A stretch of 64,000 bases of DNA from Anas platyrhynchos (GCF_047663525.1 NC_092601.1:17011501-17075500), one strand, 5' to 3'. Shown: positions 37,997-50,249, counted from the stretch's first letter. A program made the numbers and translations. Notes: a model not told the origin generated them from the sequence alone.

Positions 37997-40900
37997 CAAG
38001 TCTGTTCTCTGAACAGGGCAAGAATTAAAACCTGCACCATGGCCGTGCAGGGCAGTGTTGCTCTGGGACCCACAGATCCACATTCATAGGGACTCAAACT
38101 TTTATATTGTCCCTCTCCAGCACCTTTCCAAAGCGCGGTGTGTGCAGTTGGGGTGTCAGGAAGCACTCCTAGCCCAGGCTGGGTGCTGGGCACTGCCAGA
38201 GGCTCTTACAGCATTTCTTCGAGGCTCTGCTTTCATGTCGAGATCTCCAAATGCCGCCGCCTCACGTGTTTGGCGGCACGTGTTTTGTGACTAACTCATT
38301 GTTTGCAAATAATAGCAAGGACACTGCTGAGTCAAGCACACTGCGGGCGATACCAGCAGGGGCCCAGAGCTGATTTTCCCCAGTGGTAATGGGCACTTTC
38401 CTCTTTTGACACCCCTAACTCACACTCCAGGCTCTGCGGGGTGAGTTTTGCCCCTTTGCACTGTGTCAAAATTGAGGCTGGGAGGCAGCAAAGCTCAGAG
38501 CTGCCTGCACCAGGAGATGGGCCAGGCTGGGGGCTGCAGCCAGTCCTGCCGTGTGTTTTCCTGGATCCACGTTTCTGCGTAGCTGACCTTGTGCAAGAAG
38601 CTCTCCGCGCTCTCCTTGCCCACGCGCTGGCTTGGATACCTCCCCCATGGGGGGGTGCTGCAGCCCCCCACGTTTGCTCAGTGGTGGTGTGGCATCAGCA
38701 AACATCATGAGATTGCTGGACACTCCCTGCGCCCTTGGCTTGTCCCCCTTCTCCCCCCCAAATTTTGGCACGCTCAAGATCTGGCCTTCAGGGCTGGGTC
38801 GATGCCCTGTGGCTCTGACATCCAGCCTGGAGCCAGAACAACCTGGACGAAGCCTCCTGTGCCTCAAATTTTCCCCACATGCTGGGCTTCGTTGGATGAG
38901 GAGGCCTCTCTCCTTCATGGTGGCACCTCCTGGGCCATGGGGCGATGGACTTCTCCCCAGGGCAGCCCCAGGATGGGACATCACCGAGTTCCCCTGGCAG
39001 TAGGTGGCTCTGCTGCTTCAGATGTGCTTGGATGATGCTCAGCTTATGGCCCCCTCATTCCTGGCAGCATCCCTCAAAGAACCAGGGACACCAGGGCCTG
39101 AAATGGGCCCAAATTTCCACCTGATCAAAATTAGGGGGATGCTGGGCAGCAATCTCAGCAGGCTTGCAGCCACAACAGCAAAAAGCACTGATGTTTTCAT
39201 GCTGCTGACCACAGCCACAGGCTGCTTGCCCAGAGGCCGGCAGGAGCTACAACTTTTTATCCCTATCGCCCCATGCCAGGTGGCCACAACCCTGACAGCA
39301 CCTCCCTGACATTGTGTCACAGACTTATCCCATTGCAGCAGCTTGGCAGGCCTTTAAACAGAAAATTTGGGTTGACAATGTGGTACCGGGGCAGGATGGA
39401 GAGATAAAGTTCGACACAATGATAGCCGGGCATTAAAAAATGATAACAGAGCTGGTGGCAATCGCACGGCAAGCTCCAGATGGACAGCAGAGAGAAAGGG
39501 GCCTGGTGAAATGCCAGATCATCCTCATAAAAATGTCAGGTCATTGTAAGGAGACATCGGTGAGAGGCACGGAGCTGCACGGCGCTCTGTTAAATAACTG
39601 GTGGTAAAACTCCCCCAAATTACCTTTGGAAGCAGGCATGAGATATGATTTGTATAGAAATGACAGGAAAAAAAGAATAATATTAGCATTGCAAAGAAAC
39701 AGGCAATAAGAGGCTCCAGACACGCTTTATTTGATCAGCTGTTTTTTTAGGATAACAGGTTAACCAAATGTTTGGGCAAGCAACGAGCTTATGCGATAGC
39801 TTCAAGATGTGGGATATCAGATGGTCTGGAGACATCTGCACATTTCAGAAACTGGATGTCCAGCAAGTGAATTATACAAAGAGCACAATCTACATACCGA
39901 TAAAAAAACAGGACAATCATTTGCACTCTGGCTTTATCACCGAATCTAGGGGGGAAGTTATTCTTTTCATTCAACGCTAAGCATCTCTGTTCATGCTTTA
40001 GCTGCCTCACTAGGAATTTTCAGAGGTTGCTCACTCAAACCTTTCAGCTGAGGGTCTGAAAGTGGGTGAAAACCAGACTGAAAATTAGGAAGATCTGCAG
40101 AGCAATGACAGCTCGGTGAGAGAACAGCCAGACACAGCCCTTCCAGCTGAGATGGAGACCCTGGCGGGATTTTAAAGTGATGTGGAGGCTGGAGATCGTG
40201 TTGAGGGTGATGGCTACCTATTAGGAACTGCATTACAAGGACGTAACCCAGGCCATCAAAGAGTCACCCTGTGGGGATAAGGGTCTCACAGCCTGGAGCT
40301 CTGCAAGGGCAGGTGAGGATTAGGACTGAGGTCCCTGCAGTCTTCCCCAGGAATATGGACACACCAGTCATGGTATAGGCAAGAGGTTGACACTCAAATT
40401 GTGACCATGCAGTCTCATCTGATCAATTCACCAGCATCTTTGGTGATGGAGGAGCCATTGGCACCACTTCCTCACTGCAAAACATCTTATTTCTCTCCTG
40501 AACTTGCCAGGAAACGTGACAAGCCCCAAAGGATGGGAGTGGGCCACCTGAAGGAGCTGTTCCCATGAGAAAGGGAAGGTGCGAGGCAGGGACAGGGCTG
40601 AACGCCACCGAGATAAAGCTGCCTGTTCCAGCTGCTGTGGGAACACGTGAACCAAAACGGGAACTGAACGGCACAAAGAAATGCTGATTGACAGCGCTGT
40701 AGTTGTGTTTGAATGGTATCTGCATGTTGTCACCTACCCTAATGACTGCCTGACTCACCCATCAGAGGCAGGCACCCAGCAGCCTAGCAATTAACCACCC
40801 TCCTCAATGAAGTCAAGGGGAGAGTTAAACCCAGCACGGTACAGAAGAAAATGACCCCCGTGAGGCCGAATTGAATCTCGCTTTAGAAAAGCCCATAAAA

Positions 40901-41539
40901 CAACGTGCAGGAACAAACCTCTCTGCTCAGCCCCATGCAAAGGACGCAGCATCCTGTACCTCCTGCTTGGCTCAGCCAAGGACCATAAATCCCACCAGCC
41001 TTCCCACAGGGATCTGCTCAGCAGGTCCTGGGCTCCATGGGGCTCCTCGCGCATTCCAGCACCAGTGCCCAAGCTGGGATCTATTCCTGACAGTAGGAAC
41101 AAAGTGAACAATTGCATCTGCTATATTTAGAGCAAGCAGTCAATACTCCACGTGTACAAATGGTTACCAGCATTCTCATTTGATATATAAATAGCCCCTG
41201 TTTGCTTTTCGAAATAAATTGCTTTAAAAAAATAGAAAATTGCCTTCCCAGTCATCCTCAGCCTATAACTAACTGATGAGCACGGAGGCTTATTGCAAAT
41301 GAAATATTATGTATTTTCTCAAAGCCAATCCAGGAAGCAAAACTCGTGATTATGTCTAGCATTATTATGGCTGCAATCCTGTGTATTGATAGAGCGATTT
41401 AAACGTAGCAGCAGCAGTTTGCTGAAGCAAACTCGGAGGACCGTGGTGCTGAGGGGCACCATCCCTGATCTCCTGGCTTCCAGGCAGGGCACCCTCAGCA
41501 GCCACCTCCTTCACCTGCAGGTCAGGCATGCGAAAACCC

Positions 41540-41590
41540 CATTTCTTTCCCCTCTCCCAGCTTCATTTCTTTCCCCTTTCCCAGATTCAC
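41540..41590. repeat. Two-copy tandem repeat, about 24 bp unit
   Basis: CATTTCTTTCCCC followed by (T)CTCCCAGCTT or TTTCCCAGATT occurs twice in direct succession. Confidence 0.75.
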
Positions 41591-42061
41591 TCAGGTCCCA
41601 GCCCTGGCACCAGATTTCTGTCTCTGTCCCTCCAGATTCCCCCATTTTCAAGCCCCAGCTCTCTGCCAACATTTAAATTTTCCATCCCTCTGACAGATAC
41701 ACCCAGTGCTTCTTCCCTCACATAGAAAGCCAGCTCCTGTGGAGGCATCTCTGGGTAAGGTGTTACAAAACAGCACGGCAGCCACCTCGATGCATTGTCC
41801 TCAGTTAGGTTAAAGTTAAACTAAGGACAGCGGTTAATGAAAAAACACGGCAGAAAGCTGAGATCTTATGGACACAACCAAACCCTGCTGGGGTAGAAGG
41901 GTGCAGTGGTTACTGATTTAACACAGAATAACACAATTCCTCCTGCAAGGCTCAGCGGGAAAGGCAGGGACGCAGACAGGCTGGGGACACCCCCGATCTG
42001 CTGATGATCAGTGCAAATTGTGAGGTGTAGAGCTGGGAGAACAGATCCAGAGCCTGGCATG

Positions 42062-42291
42062 GGTTGGATATTAGGAAAAACTTCTTTATTTAAAGGGTTG
42101 TGAGGCGCTGGAAGGGGCTGCCCAGGGAAGCAGTGGAGTCACCATCCCTGGGGGTCTTTGAGTGATGTTTAGATGTAGTGCTTGGTGATACGGTTTAGTG
42201 GAGGGCTTGTTAGCGTTGGGTCAGAGGCTGGACTATGTAAACTGCTTTAATTCTGTGGCTGGATGATTTTGGAGCTCTCTTCCAACCCAGA
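42062..42291 (+). mobile_element. CR1 LINE 3' fragment, forward orientation, next to MED9 promoter
   Basis: The sequence follows the avian CR1 3' end closely: ggatattaggaaaaacttct, then ggaaggggctgcccaggg, gtggagtcaccatccctgg, gtttagatgtag, ggtttagtggag and tcttccaaccc. It is 5'-truncated, as CR1 copies usually are, and lacks the terminal octamer repeats. A segment near 42235-42265 looks duplicated or inserted relative to the usual order. Confidence 0.88.
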
Positions 42292-42760
42292 CGACTGCGC
42301 CAGGCCCAGCTCCAGCCTCACCCACGGGGCCTTACCGCAGGCCTCAGCGCAAGGCCCCAACCTCCAGCCCGGCCCCCAGGCTTCACCCCCGTGCCCCCGG
42401 CTCCCCTCCCAACTCCAGCCCCAGGCTCCAGCCCCGTTTCCAGGCCCCAACCGAGCCCAGGACCCGGCGCAGGCCCGCTCCCCGGCCCATCCCCAGGCCG
42501 AGCTCCGCCCCGTGCCGTCACTGAGCAGCGCCGCGGCCGCGGGCTGGGGGCCGCCATGGCCTCGGGGGGCGCCGCCGCCTCCGCCACCGCCACCCGGGCC
42601 CCCGCCGAGGAGCCGCCATCGGCCGAGCCCCCCGCCGAGCAGAAGCCGCCACCGCCTCCCCCTCCGCCGGTTCAGGAGGAATTTTCCTTCCTGCCGCTCG
42701 TCCACGACATCATCAAATGGTAACGGGCTGCGGGGAGCCGGGGATGGAGAGCCCCGGGTG
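42292..42760 (+). promoter_or_regulatory. MED9: MED9 CpG-island promoter
   Basis: CpG- and C-rich sequence begins right after the CR1 fragment and runs through MED9 exon 1. No TATA box is seen. The start site probably lies between about 42450 and 42550. Confidence 0.65.
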
Positions 42761-45700
42761 GGGAGCGGGGCAGTGGGGTGCCCACTTTTTAAGGATCCTT
42801 CTCGGTCCCCTCAGTGTCTCCCCTGCTCTTTGCCTCCTGGTTGGGGTTGTGGGAAGGGTGGCACACCCGTACCGGGCGCTGTTTGGGTCACCGAGGTGGT
42901 GCCCGGGTGCTGACATCCACTTGTGCTGGGTCATTGCTCTGTGTAACCCTGCTGATAATGGCCCCAGAAGGTACAGGCAGTCCTGGAGCAGCAGCAGCAG
43001 CACAGGGTGTTTCTGGGGTGTTGTAAAAAATGGGATGGCTCCTGCAGCCTTACAGGCTGAATGGATCGCTTCCTGGTTCAAGATCGGTGATTTATGGGCA
43101 AAGGATCCTGAAAACTGGGGTGTTTTGGGGCTAGGGTGGCCCCATCGGAGATGAGTTCCCAGCAGGAGCATGACACTGAACATCCATCCAGGGCCATCGC
43201 TGTGCTCTCACTTGGGCATGGAAAGCACAAGTTCCCCTGTTACCAGTTACGGGACCAACTGTGCTTTCCCTGCATGCTTATATGAGAGCTGAAGCTGCTT
43301 TGTGTCCTGGTAGTGCTTCACTTGTACCAAACCTGAGTGCTGAGAGAGGTTCGCCCTTAACAACTGCACCGTGAGAGCCATGGTAAGGAAAGACACCCCC
43401 CTGCCACACCAGATGCAGGGCAGACATGAGAACACAAACCCCAGCCTCAGTTTCCCCCCTGAGGCTGACCCTGCCTGAGCTGCCCAGACCACAGCGGGGA
43501 GCTTGAGCCCGTTGCCAGCTGCAATCCTGTGCATAAGCAAAGCGGGCAGGAGCCCCGTGCCGAGACCTCCCAGCCTGCGATTTGTCACCGAGCAGGTCGT
43601 GACGACCCACAGATGACAGCTCCCAGGATATCCTGTGCCCTGTCCTGCCGAGCCGCCCACTCCCACCACCCTGCTCCCTCCGTGGGGCTGGCACCTGGCT
43701 TCTCCATGAGCCGATGCAGCTGTGCCGAGCGGTGCTGCGGGCACACAGGACTGCAGAGCCAGGCGGTGTGGGATGTGCCACATCATGGCCCTGACAGATG
43801 GCAAACGTATTATCCTTTAACACTGCCACTAGACACGGAGCCCAGCCCTGCTGTTTTGACACTGACTCAGCCCTGAAGACACCTCACCTCCAAGGTGACT
43901 CGGTGTTCAGGAGCGATGATATATCGCGTAAATTTGCTTACACTCAAGGCCACGTGCTCTTTCCTGTCGTTTGGGTCCCGAGAAAGTTTTCCCAGGCAGG
44001 GCTTGCTGTTGTTTTCACCCTTGTGCAAACAAATGGCATTGCCTGGGAGGTCCCAGCACGTGGCTCTACCACTAATTGGTTGTGCTGGTGTAACCAGGAG
44101 CCCCGGTGGGACGTGATGGAGTGACACCAGTGAAGGACAACTGGGGAATCCTGCGAGGGGTTTAAAGAGCTCTGTCCTTTAAGGGAGGTCCTAAATGTGC
44201 TCCTTCAGCACAGGCTGTGGCTGGACATCGCATTTAATCCTAGGTTATTGCAGGTGGTTGAATCTCTTTCCGCTCTTCCTCTCACCTCTGCCCCTGCCCT
44301 CAAAGAGGGAGTCACTTCAATGTCTTGATCCAGCAGGGAAATCACCCATCAGAAAAAAAAAAATAATATAAAAAAAAGAATTATTCATTTGGATCAACCA
44401 CCTGGACAGGCAACCAGCCGTTCTCTAGGTGCAGGTAAGGGAATAAGCCTCGGAGAGACCCGGAGGGCCCTTTTAAAGCCACCCTGCAGCTCTCGTGGAT
44501 TAAAGGCAGTGTCAGCCCATCCTTCCCCAGACGTGCAACGTGTGTGTGCGCCTGTATTTTTCCACTGCTGACCTGACCGTAGATGCCTGCATAATGGGGA
44601 TACATTATCGGACCAGCTGCAGTTTTATTTAGAAGAGAGTAATGAATATTTTGTTCCGACAGCCTTTTGAAACGAACAGGACCATCTGGTTAAAAGTTTT
44701 GCTCTCAGCCATGTCACGATTCCCCAAAGTTATAATCAAGCACCTCTCAGCCCTGGTCATGCCAAGGAGGTTTATTTTTAGGGCTGGCTATTGAACGGGC
44801 TCCCAGATTTCAAAGGCCGTTAGAATCCCGCTTTCACTATTAGCAGGCGCCCTGGAAGCTGAGATTTGCTTTCGCCTGGAATCGTAAAACTCCTCGCTGC
44901 TGCTAACGAAGCTGAGGCAGATACTAATGAGGGTTTGAGGGCAGACACTGCTTCAGACAGCACTGATCCCTGAAAAGCACAGAGCTGGCTGCAGAAGCAA
45001 TTGTGCTGCTCTTAAAAAATAAGCTGTCGCTTCTCTTTTATTAGGTATACATCCCCAGAGAGTCGTTTTAAAGCTCCAAAGTGCCATTCTCTCTGCCATT
45101 GGACACTCTCTGATACTTTGGGGAACAATTTCCATTTTCTGCTGTCAAGCTGTTTGACTGCATTGATTTTTTGGATTACTTCGGCAACAGGTCACAGGCG
45201 AGCCTGAGATCTTTTTTTCACAGGTGCCTACACACAACACGCATGCATAATCTTACTGGCCCCAAAGAGAGAGACCGAAAAGAAAAGATTTAGCCTATTT
45301 TGTGGTAATGTTTTAAAGCTCTAAACCAACTCCTGAATGGTGGAATGGGACCTAAGGTAACTGGATTGTGTGCTGGAAATTACTAGGAAAGCAGTTTGTC
45401 TCAGAGGCTACCCAGTCCGTTTATTTATCTGTGGTTATTTTATTGTCAGAGGTGACTGAGGTGTGTGTAGCTAAATACCAGGAACAAAGGTTTCCCCGTG
45501 GATTCCAGTTTAAGCTGTGATTACACTGGAAATGGCAGTTCCCCCATCAGGCTGAAGGCACCTTTCCAATAGCAGGTGTGAATAGTGTCTCTGTTTTCTC
45601 TCCTCTGCAGCATGGACAAGGACAGCCAGGATGTTCACCAGGTGCTGAATGAACTCAAAAACAAGTTCCAGGAGATGAGGAAGCTGATCAGCTCCATGCC

Positions 45701-45827
45701 CGGCATCAGCGTCAGCCCGGAGCAGCAGCAGCAGCAGCTGCAGAGCCTGCGGGAGCAGGTCCGGACCAAAAACGAACTGCTGCAGAAGTACAAGAGCCTT
45801 TGCATGTTTGAAATCCCCAAGGAGTAG
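42556..45827 (+). CDS. MED9: Mediator complex subunit 9, complete, 2 exons, 126 aa
   Basis: MED9 is a small subunit of the Mediator middle module, which bridges transcription factors and RNA polymerase II in the nucleus. Exons are 42556-42719 and 45611-45827 (381 nt). The donor is GTAACG, the acceptor TCTCTCCTCTGCAG, and Cys55 is split across the junction. The N-terminus (residues 1-40) is Ala/Pro/Glu low complexity with eight prolines in a row. Residues 43-54 ([12 protein letters not shown]) match the conserved MED9 motif, followed by a helical coiled-coil region with [20 protein letters not shown] and the conserved end [10 protein letters not shown]. The human protein is somewhat longer because of its N-terminal linker. 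The start has a strong GCCATGG context. The frame is open upstream, but only this ATG gives a MED9-like N-terminus. Confidence 0.97.
42720..45610 (+). other. MED9: MED9 intron 1
   Basis: A 2.9-kb intron. The segment at about 44570-45190 is AT-richer, of mixed composition and free of repeats, and looks like a conserved noncoding element candidate. An A-rich run occurs at 44355-44380. Confidence 0.75.
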
Positions 45828-46440
45828 GAGGGGAGCAGCTCTGCTCGCGGGGTCAGGGAAACCTCTCCTGGCCGAACAGAGAGAAAAAGGTGTCAGAAGT
45901 TTACTTTTCGTTCTTACATGCTTTTTTTTTGTCACATTGCTCTGCAGTCGTGTTTGTGGACCATGGGCATGTGACAGCGAACCAGAACAGTTCTTGTGTG
46001 CCTCACATACGGTGATTACAGCGGTGTCGTCACGTTGATCTGCTGTAGGACTGTGTGTATTTATATATGCATCTCTGGTTTTTCTCTCTGTGTGTGTTTG
46101 TTTTCTTTTTTTTTTATTCAAGCAAGCAGGGGGCATTGTGTTTTCTCCTCACTAAAGGTCAGAATACCTGCTGGTTAAGTTCAAAAGGAAAAAGGGGGCA
46201 TTTTTTGTATTTTTTTTTTTCACTTTTGAATGGACAAAAGCGGCCAAACATCAAAAGGGAACAGAAGAGGGAAGCACAAGCTGTTTGGCCCTGCTGCTGG
46301 AAAGGGTCTCTGGGACACTTGGCAGTATGTATGTATAAAAGGGGAATGATTGCTCTCAGTTTTGTATGTCTCTCTCTTTCTCTGTTTTTAAACAAGTGGT
46401 GGTTGTGTCTGAGATGAGTCAAGTAAAGATTTAGAAACTC
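45828..46440 (+). other. MED9: MED9 3' UTR
   Basis: Sequence from the MED9 stop to the likely cleavage region. It has T-rich runs at 45920, 46107 and 46210. It ends at an AGTAAA hexamer followed by GT-rich sequence. Confidence 0.6.
46422..46427 (+). terminator. MED9: Candidate MED9 polyadenylation signal (AGTAAA)
   Basis: A common variant hexamer about 600 nt after the stop. The GT-rich stretch at 46453-46475 (gctgtgtgttc, gtgctggtggg) fits a downstream element. Confidence 0.6.
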
Positions 46441-48369
46441 CAAACTGCCCCCGCTGTGTGTTCACTGAGTGCTGGTGGGCTCAGCAGGGGCAGGACTTTG
46501 GCAGTACAGAGGAGAAGTGCCTGGGCCCAGCTCCTCTCTCTTAACATCCCTTTTTTTTTGGAAGGGGGATGACCTGGGGAAGCAAAACAGGCTGCTAGGG
46601 GCGTGAATTTCAGCGGGCTGTGGGTGCGTTGATCCCCCACATCTGCCTGGGCATCCTGCTCCTTGAACAGAAGAAGGGAAAGCAGAATCGAACCAGCAGG
46701 TGTAACACAACAGCTTTCGGTTGTTCTGTAAGTGACAGAAGTCAGGCCCAACAGGATGGGGCAGTTCCGTATCTTCAGTGCTCCAGGGGCTTCCCACAAG
46801 TGCAAATATTGGAGTGGCTTGAACATTTGCCAGTGGCTGGTGGAAAGCTCTCGAACGCGGTATTGTGTTCGGATGGATCCCAGAACTCCCTGTCCTCTGT
46901 CCTCCCGCTGCTGGCGGTTACGGTGTCGGGTGACAACCTGGTAAGCAGCACGGCATCTCAACCCACTAACAAATCCGTGAGGGAACCTTTAATCTCACGG
47001 CTCTCTGAGCTACGCTGCAAGAAGGCACACGTCAGCAGTGGAGGAGTGGAAAACCACGCAGGGAAGCACAGTATCTGTTGAGAACCAGCATCGGAGGGCC
47101 GGTAGCATTCGTGCCCTCAAAAGAAGAGAAGCAAGATCTGTTTGGGTAAGGTTTTGCTTCCCTAAGCCAAGAGGCAGGTAATTATGCTCGCTGGGAGCTG
47201 GGATGGTTGCAACTCACCTGTAGCCTAGAGATTGCTCTGTCCCCACCGGAGTTGCTTTACTCGTAATTTCTTTGGGACGGTGCCAGCGTGTAAACTCTGA
47301 GCAAAGCAGAACAGCAAGATAAACAAAGCACAATGTACACGCTTTTTATTACCGAAATTACCTTTCTGCCAGCCGTTGCCTGTCCCAGTTCAATAAATTC
47401 TTCTGTCTCATGCCTGGATGGAGGTTTCCCTTTTTTTGCCAGTTGCTGTTCCTGAGAAAGCAGGGCGTATGAAGAGCTGGAAGAAACAGTGTTTTCCAAA
47501 GAAATGTCTGGCACTTAATACAGGAACAAGTTAACTGTTAACTTGAATCCAAGTTTGAGACTAAAACTGAAGAGGTTTTGTTTGCAATCTCACTCACCCA
47601 CCTTACTTTTATGGCTTCAATAGAATTTTTCCTCATTAATATGTACTAAATGTAAGTCTGTTCTGCAACTTGAGGGCGGAATGGGGTGGCTGAAAATGAT
47701 CTGGAACAGAAACAGTCTGCTTCTGAGAACCCAAAGCCAGCGAGAGCTCCTCTTTGAAGAGCTTTCACCTTATCCTTTCACTTCCAGCAATGCTTGCTGT
47801 GACTTATTATTACCAAGAGATTAAAAACCATCAGATGCAGAGGTGACCTTTCAAGCAAAGTACTTCCTTTACTCATGTTGCAAAATAAAAACAATATCCT
47901 GGACGGGGCGCAAATGAATCAGTCTCTGTTGACATCATTAAAGTGTGTTTATTTAACCGGGAAAAGGCATGAAACACAATAAGCTCTTTATAATTAAATG
48001 ATGTCATTTGCCTCGGTTTCTGCAGTGAATGACATGCCAATGCCCGGCGTGTCATGGAGTTGACAGGATCGCAAATCAGCGTTGCCCAGTGAAGTGAGGA
48101 AAGAGTTCTGGCTCCGTGACCTGCTTGAGTAACAGCGTGCGTGGCCCCTCGTTACCCCGTGTGGCAAGAAACCGGCTGCTTTCAGAGACAGAAACCTTTG
48201 CACTGGGAGTCGGGGAAAATGGTGTAATAAAGGGATTGAGCTGAGAGGCGACTTTGAGCCCCTCGGAGTTGGGCTCGGGTCTCGGTTTGACAGGATTTGG
48301 TTTTGCTTTGGGGACTGGCAAAGAGAAAAAAGCAGACCCACAAGTGTCATTTGAAAAAGAGTTTTTTTT
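46441..48369. other. Convergent intergenic gap between MED9 and RASD1
   Basis: No gene recognised. Two tail-to-tail genes end on either side. An AT-richer block at about 47250-48010 has no repeat signature. Confidence 0.6.
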
Positions 48370-48375
48370 TTTATT
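48370..48375 (-). terminator. RASD1: Candidate RASD1 polyadenylation signal AATAAA
   Basis: Plus-strand tttatt gives AATAAA on the gene strand about 780 nt after the RASD1 stop, so the 3' UTR would be about 0.8 kb. A second hexamer lies within a few bases in the same T-rich run. Confidence 0.6.
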
Positions 48376-49155
48376 ATTTTGTAGAAAAAATAAAACATCA
48401 AGTTTCACCCACGGTAGAAACACTTGAAGATTTTTTTGTTCATGTCAGTGACAAGCAATACCTACATAAAGTGCCTATTATGTTCTCATTTAAAAAAACC
48501 CTTCCCACTCCCCCCCCGCCCCCCAAATCTTGCAAATCAGACAAGACAAATGTAAACAAGAGTCAGTTTTTGGTCCATTGGGGCTGTAACTCTGCAACGC
48601 CTTTGCAACAGCTTAGGAGTGTCTTCTGCACGTGTTTTGCAAACACAGACAAACACACGACACAGAGCCAGAGTCCGTGCACAGCTTCTCAAGTAAAAAC
48701 AAAACGAAACGAAACAAAAAACAAACCCCAAGCCCCAAGTGGATTCTCACAGGTCTCTGCCCTCCCTCCTGAGAGCGATGCCCTGGCCCCAGGCTGGGCG
48801 TTTTGGGAGGGAAAGAAACACGAGGTCTGCGCCCTCCGGGCTCATCCTCCCTCGCCACCCATCCGCCCTTTCTCTCCGTCTCTCTCCCCGGAGGAGGCTG
48901 CTCCTGGCACCCCCCCCCTGCCCTCCAAATTCTCCCCCACCGCATCCCCCTCTCCCAAAATGTGCCCCGGGGGTGGGAGCCGAGGAAAAACCGACCCACG
49001 GGAGGAGGGAGGCTGGGGAAGAAGCAAGTCCCTCTGCCCGGGTAGGCACCTGCCCACCCTCCTGCCTGCCCAAAGTCACTCCGGCACCGAGCCTCTTTCC
49101 CCCTCCCTGCCTTCCTTCCTTCTTTCCTTCCTTCCTTCAGCTCTTCGGGGGGCTC
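48376..49155 (-). other. RASD1: RASD1 3' UTR
   Basis: C-rich on the plus strand near the stop (with a TTCC-type microsatellite at about 49110-49138), becoming AT-rich toward the polyadenylation signal. Long plus-strand open frames here are composition artefacts antisense to RASD1. Confidence 0.55.
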
Positions 49156-50222
49156 CTAGCTGATCACGCAGCGATCCTTCTCCTTGCCGTGCCCGCCGCC
49201 GATGGCTTTCTCCCGGATGTACATGAGGTCGCTGTGGATGCTTGGCCGGCGGGCGAAGGGAGCCACGATGCCGTACGCCTCCTCCGTGCCTCCCCGGCCG
49301 CCCTCTTTCAGCAGCTTTTTGCCTTTCAGAGCCTTCTTGTGCAGGATGTCGCAGTACTGGACCGAGACCTTGCGGTGCAGGTCGGGGCTCATCTCGCTGG
49401 GCAGCTTGGCCATGGCGAAGAGAGCCTGGAACATCTGGTCCAGGCTGCTGTTCTTTTTGGCCGAGATCTCGAAGTAGGCGCATTTCTTGGGGTCTCCCCC
49501 CACCAGCTGCTCGATCTCCCGGGGCTGCACCTCCCGGTAAAAGTCCCGGTCGCCCTTGTTGCCGCAGATGACCAGGGGCACCTCTATGTTCTCCTTGGTT
49601 TTGTTCTTCAGGCACGACTTGGTCTCCAGGATCTGCTGCTTCAGGCGCTGCACCTCCTCGAAGGAGTCCCGGTTGTCCAGGCTGAACACCAGGATGAACA
49701 CATCGCCTGGGGACAAAGCGGGGAAGTGAGACGGCTGCGGGGACAGGGACACACACCGAGACCCCCCGGGAAAACCACAAAGAGACCGGGGAGAGATGGA
49801 CCAGGCAGCACCAAACCAAGTCACCCACACCGTGCGCACACAAAATCCCACCTCCCTCCTCCCGGGGCTGGAAAACCCATCTCCAAAATGAACAATAACC
49901 CCCCAAACCCACCCAATTTCCTCCCCGGCCAAGTACCTGTGAGGATGGAGAGGCGGCGCATGGCTGGGAAGGGGTGGTTGCCCGACGTGTCCAGGATGTC
50001 GAGCTGGTAGACCTCGCCGCGGATGCTGTAGAACTTGCGGTGGAAATCCTCGATGGTGGGGGTGTACTGCTCCTCGAAGCGGCCGGTGAGGAAGCGCGAG
50101 ACGATGGCCGTCTTGCCCACCTTGGAGGAGCCCAGGATGACCATGCGGTAGCAGTTTTTGGCGGGGATGCTCAGCTCGGCCTCGCTGGGACACATCTTCT
50201 TGATCATCGCTGCCAGTTTCAT
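49156..50222 (-). CDS. RASD1: Dexamethasone-induced Ras-related protein 1 (Dexras1/AGS1), complete, 2 exons, 278 aa
   Basis: A Ras-like GTPase, steroid-inducible in mammals, that modulates Gi/Go signalling, adenylyl cyclase and NOS1-linked pathways at membranes. Exon 1 is 49937-50222 and exon 2 is 49156-49706; donor ACAG before GTACTT, acceptor TTTGTCCCCAG; 837 nt in total. Motifs: P-loop GSSKVGKT at 31-38, switch I around YTPTIEDF (53-60), DTSG at 78-81 (in place of the usual DTAGQ, as known for RASD proteins), NKGD at 145-148, and EISAKK. The C-terminal basic extension contains APFARRPSIHSDLMYIREKA and ends in the CaaX box CVIS for prenylation. The RASD2/Rhes paralogue is the alternative, but the N-terminus MKLAAMIKKMCPS, the CVIS box and the neighbours favour RASD1. 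The start context is weak (T at -3, A at +4), and the frame is open far upstream without another nearby ATG. Confidence 0.97.
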
Positions 50223-50249
50223 TGAAGCCGGCGAAGGCGCGGCTGGCGC

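Larger units (their letters stand above)
22863..42061. other. NT5M-MED9 intergenic region (about 19 kb), no gene recognised
   Basis: The first part may be NT5M 3' UTR. The remainder is GC-rich sequence in which long open frames arise from base composition: overlapping frames occur on both strands with Pro/Gly/Arg-rich, low-complexity translations and no splice-supported family match. It contains one CR1 tail (30840-30945), small repeats (23640-23675, 25384-25437, 37945-37996, 41540-41590), a perfect hairpin (30579-30606), and AT-richer islands near 28.2, 30.2, 34.9, 36.2, 39.4-40.0 and 41.1-41.4 kb that may be regulatory. Confidence 0.6.

Noticed and set aside
38003-38018. TGTTCTCTGAACA as a possible glucocorticoid response element near RASD1's neighbourhood
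   Set aside because: The half-sites are everted with 2-3 bp spacing rather than the AGAACA-nnn-TGTTCT inverted arrangement, and the site is 12 kb from RASD1. I found no consensus element elsewhere.
48739-50010. Plus-strand open frame of 423 codons across RASD1
   Set aside because: It is the exact antisense of the RASD1 coding exons and 3' UTR. High third-position GC keeps the complementary frame open.
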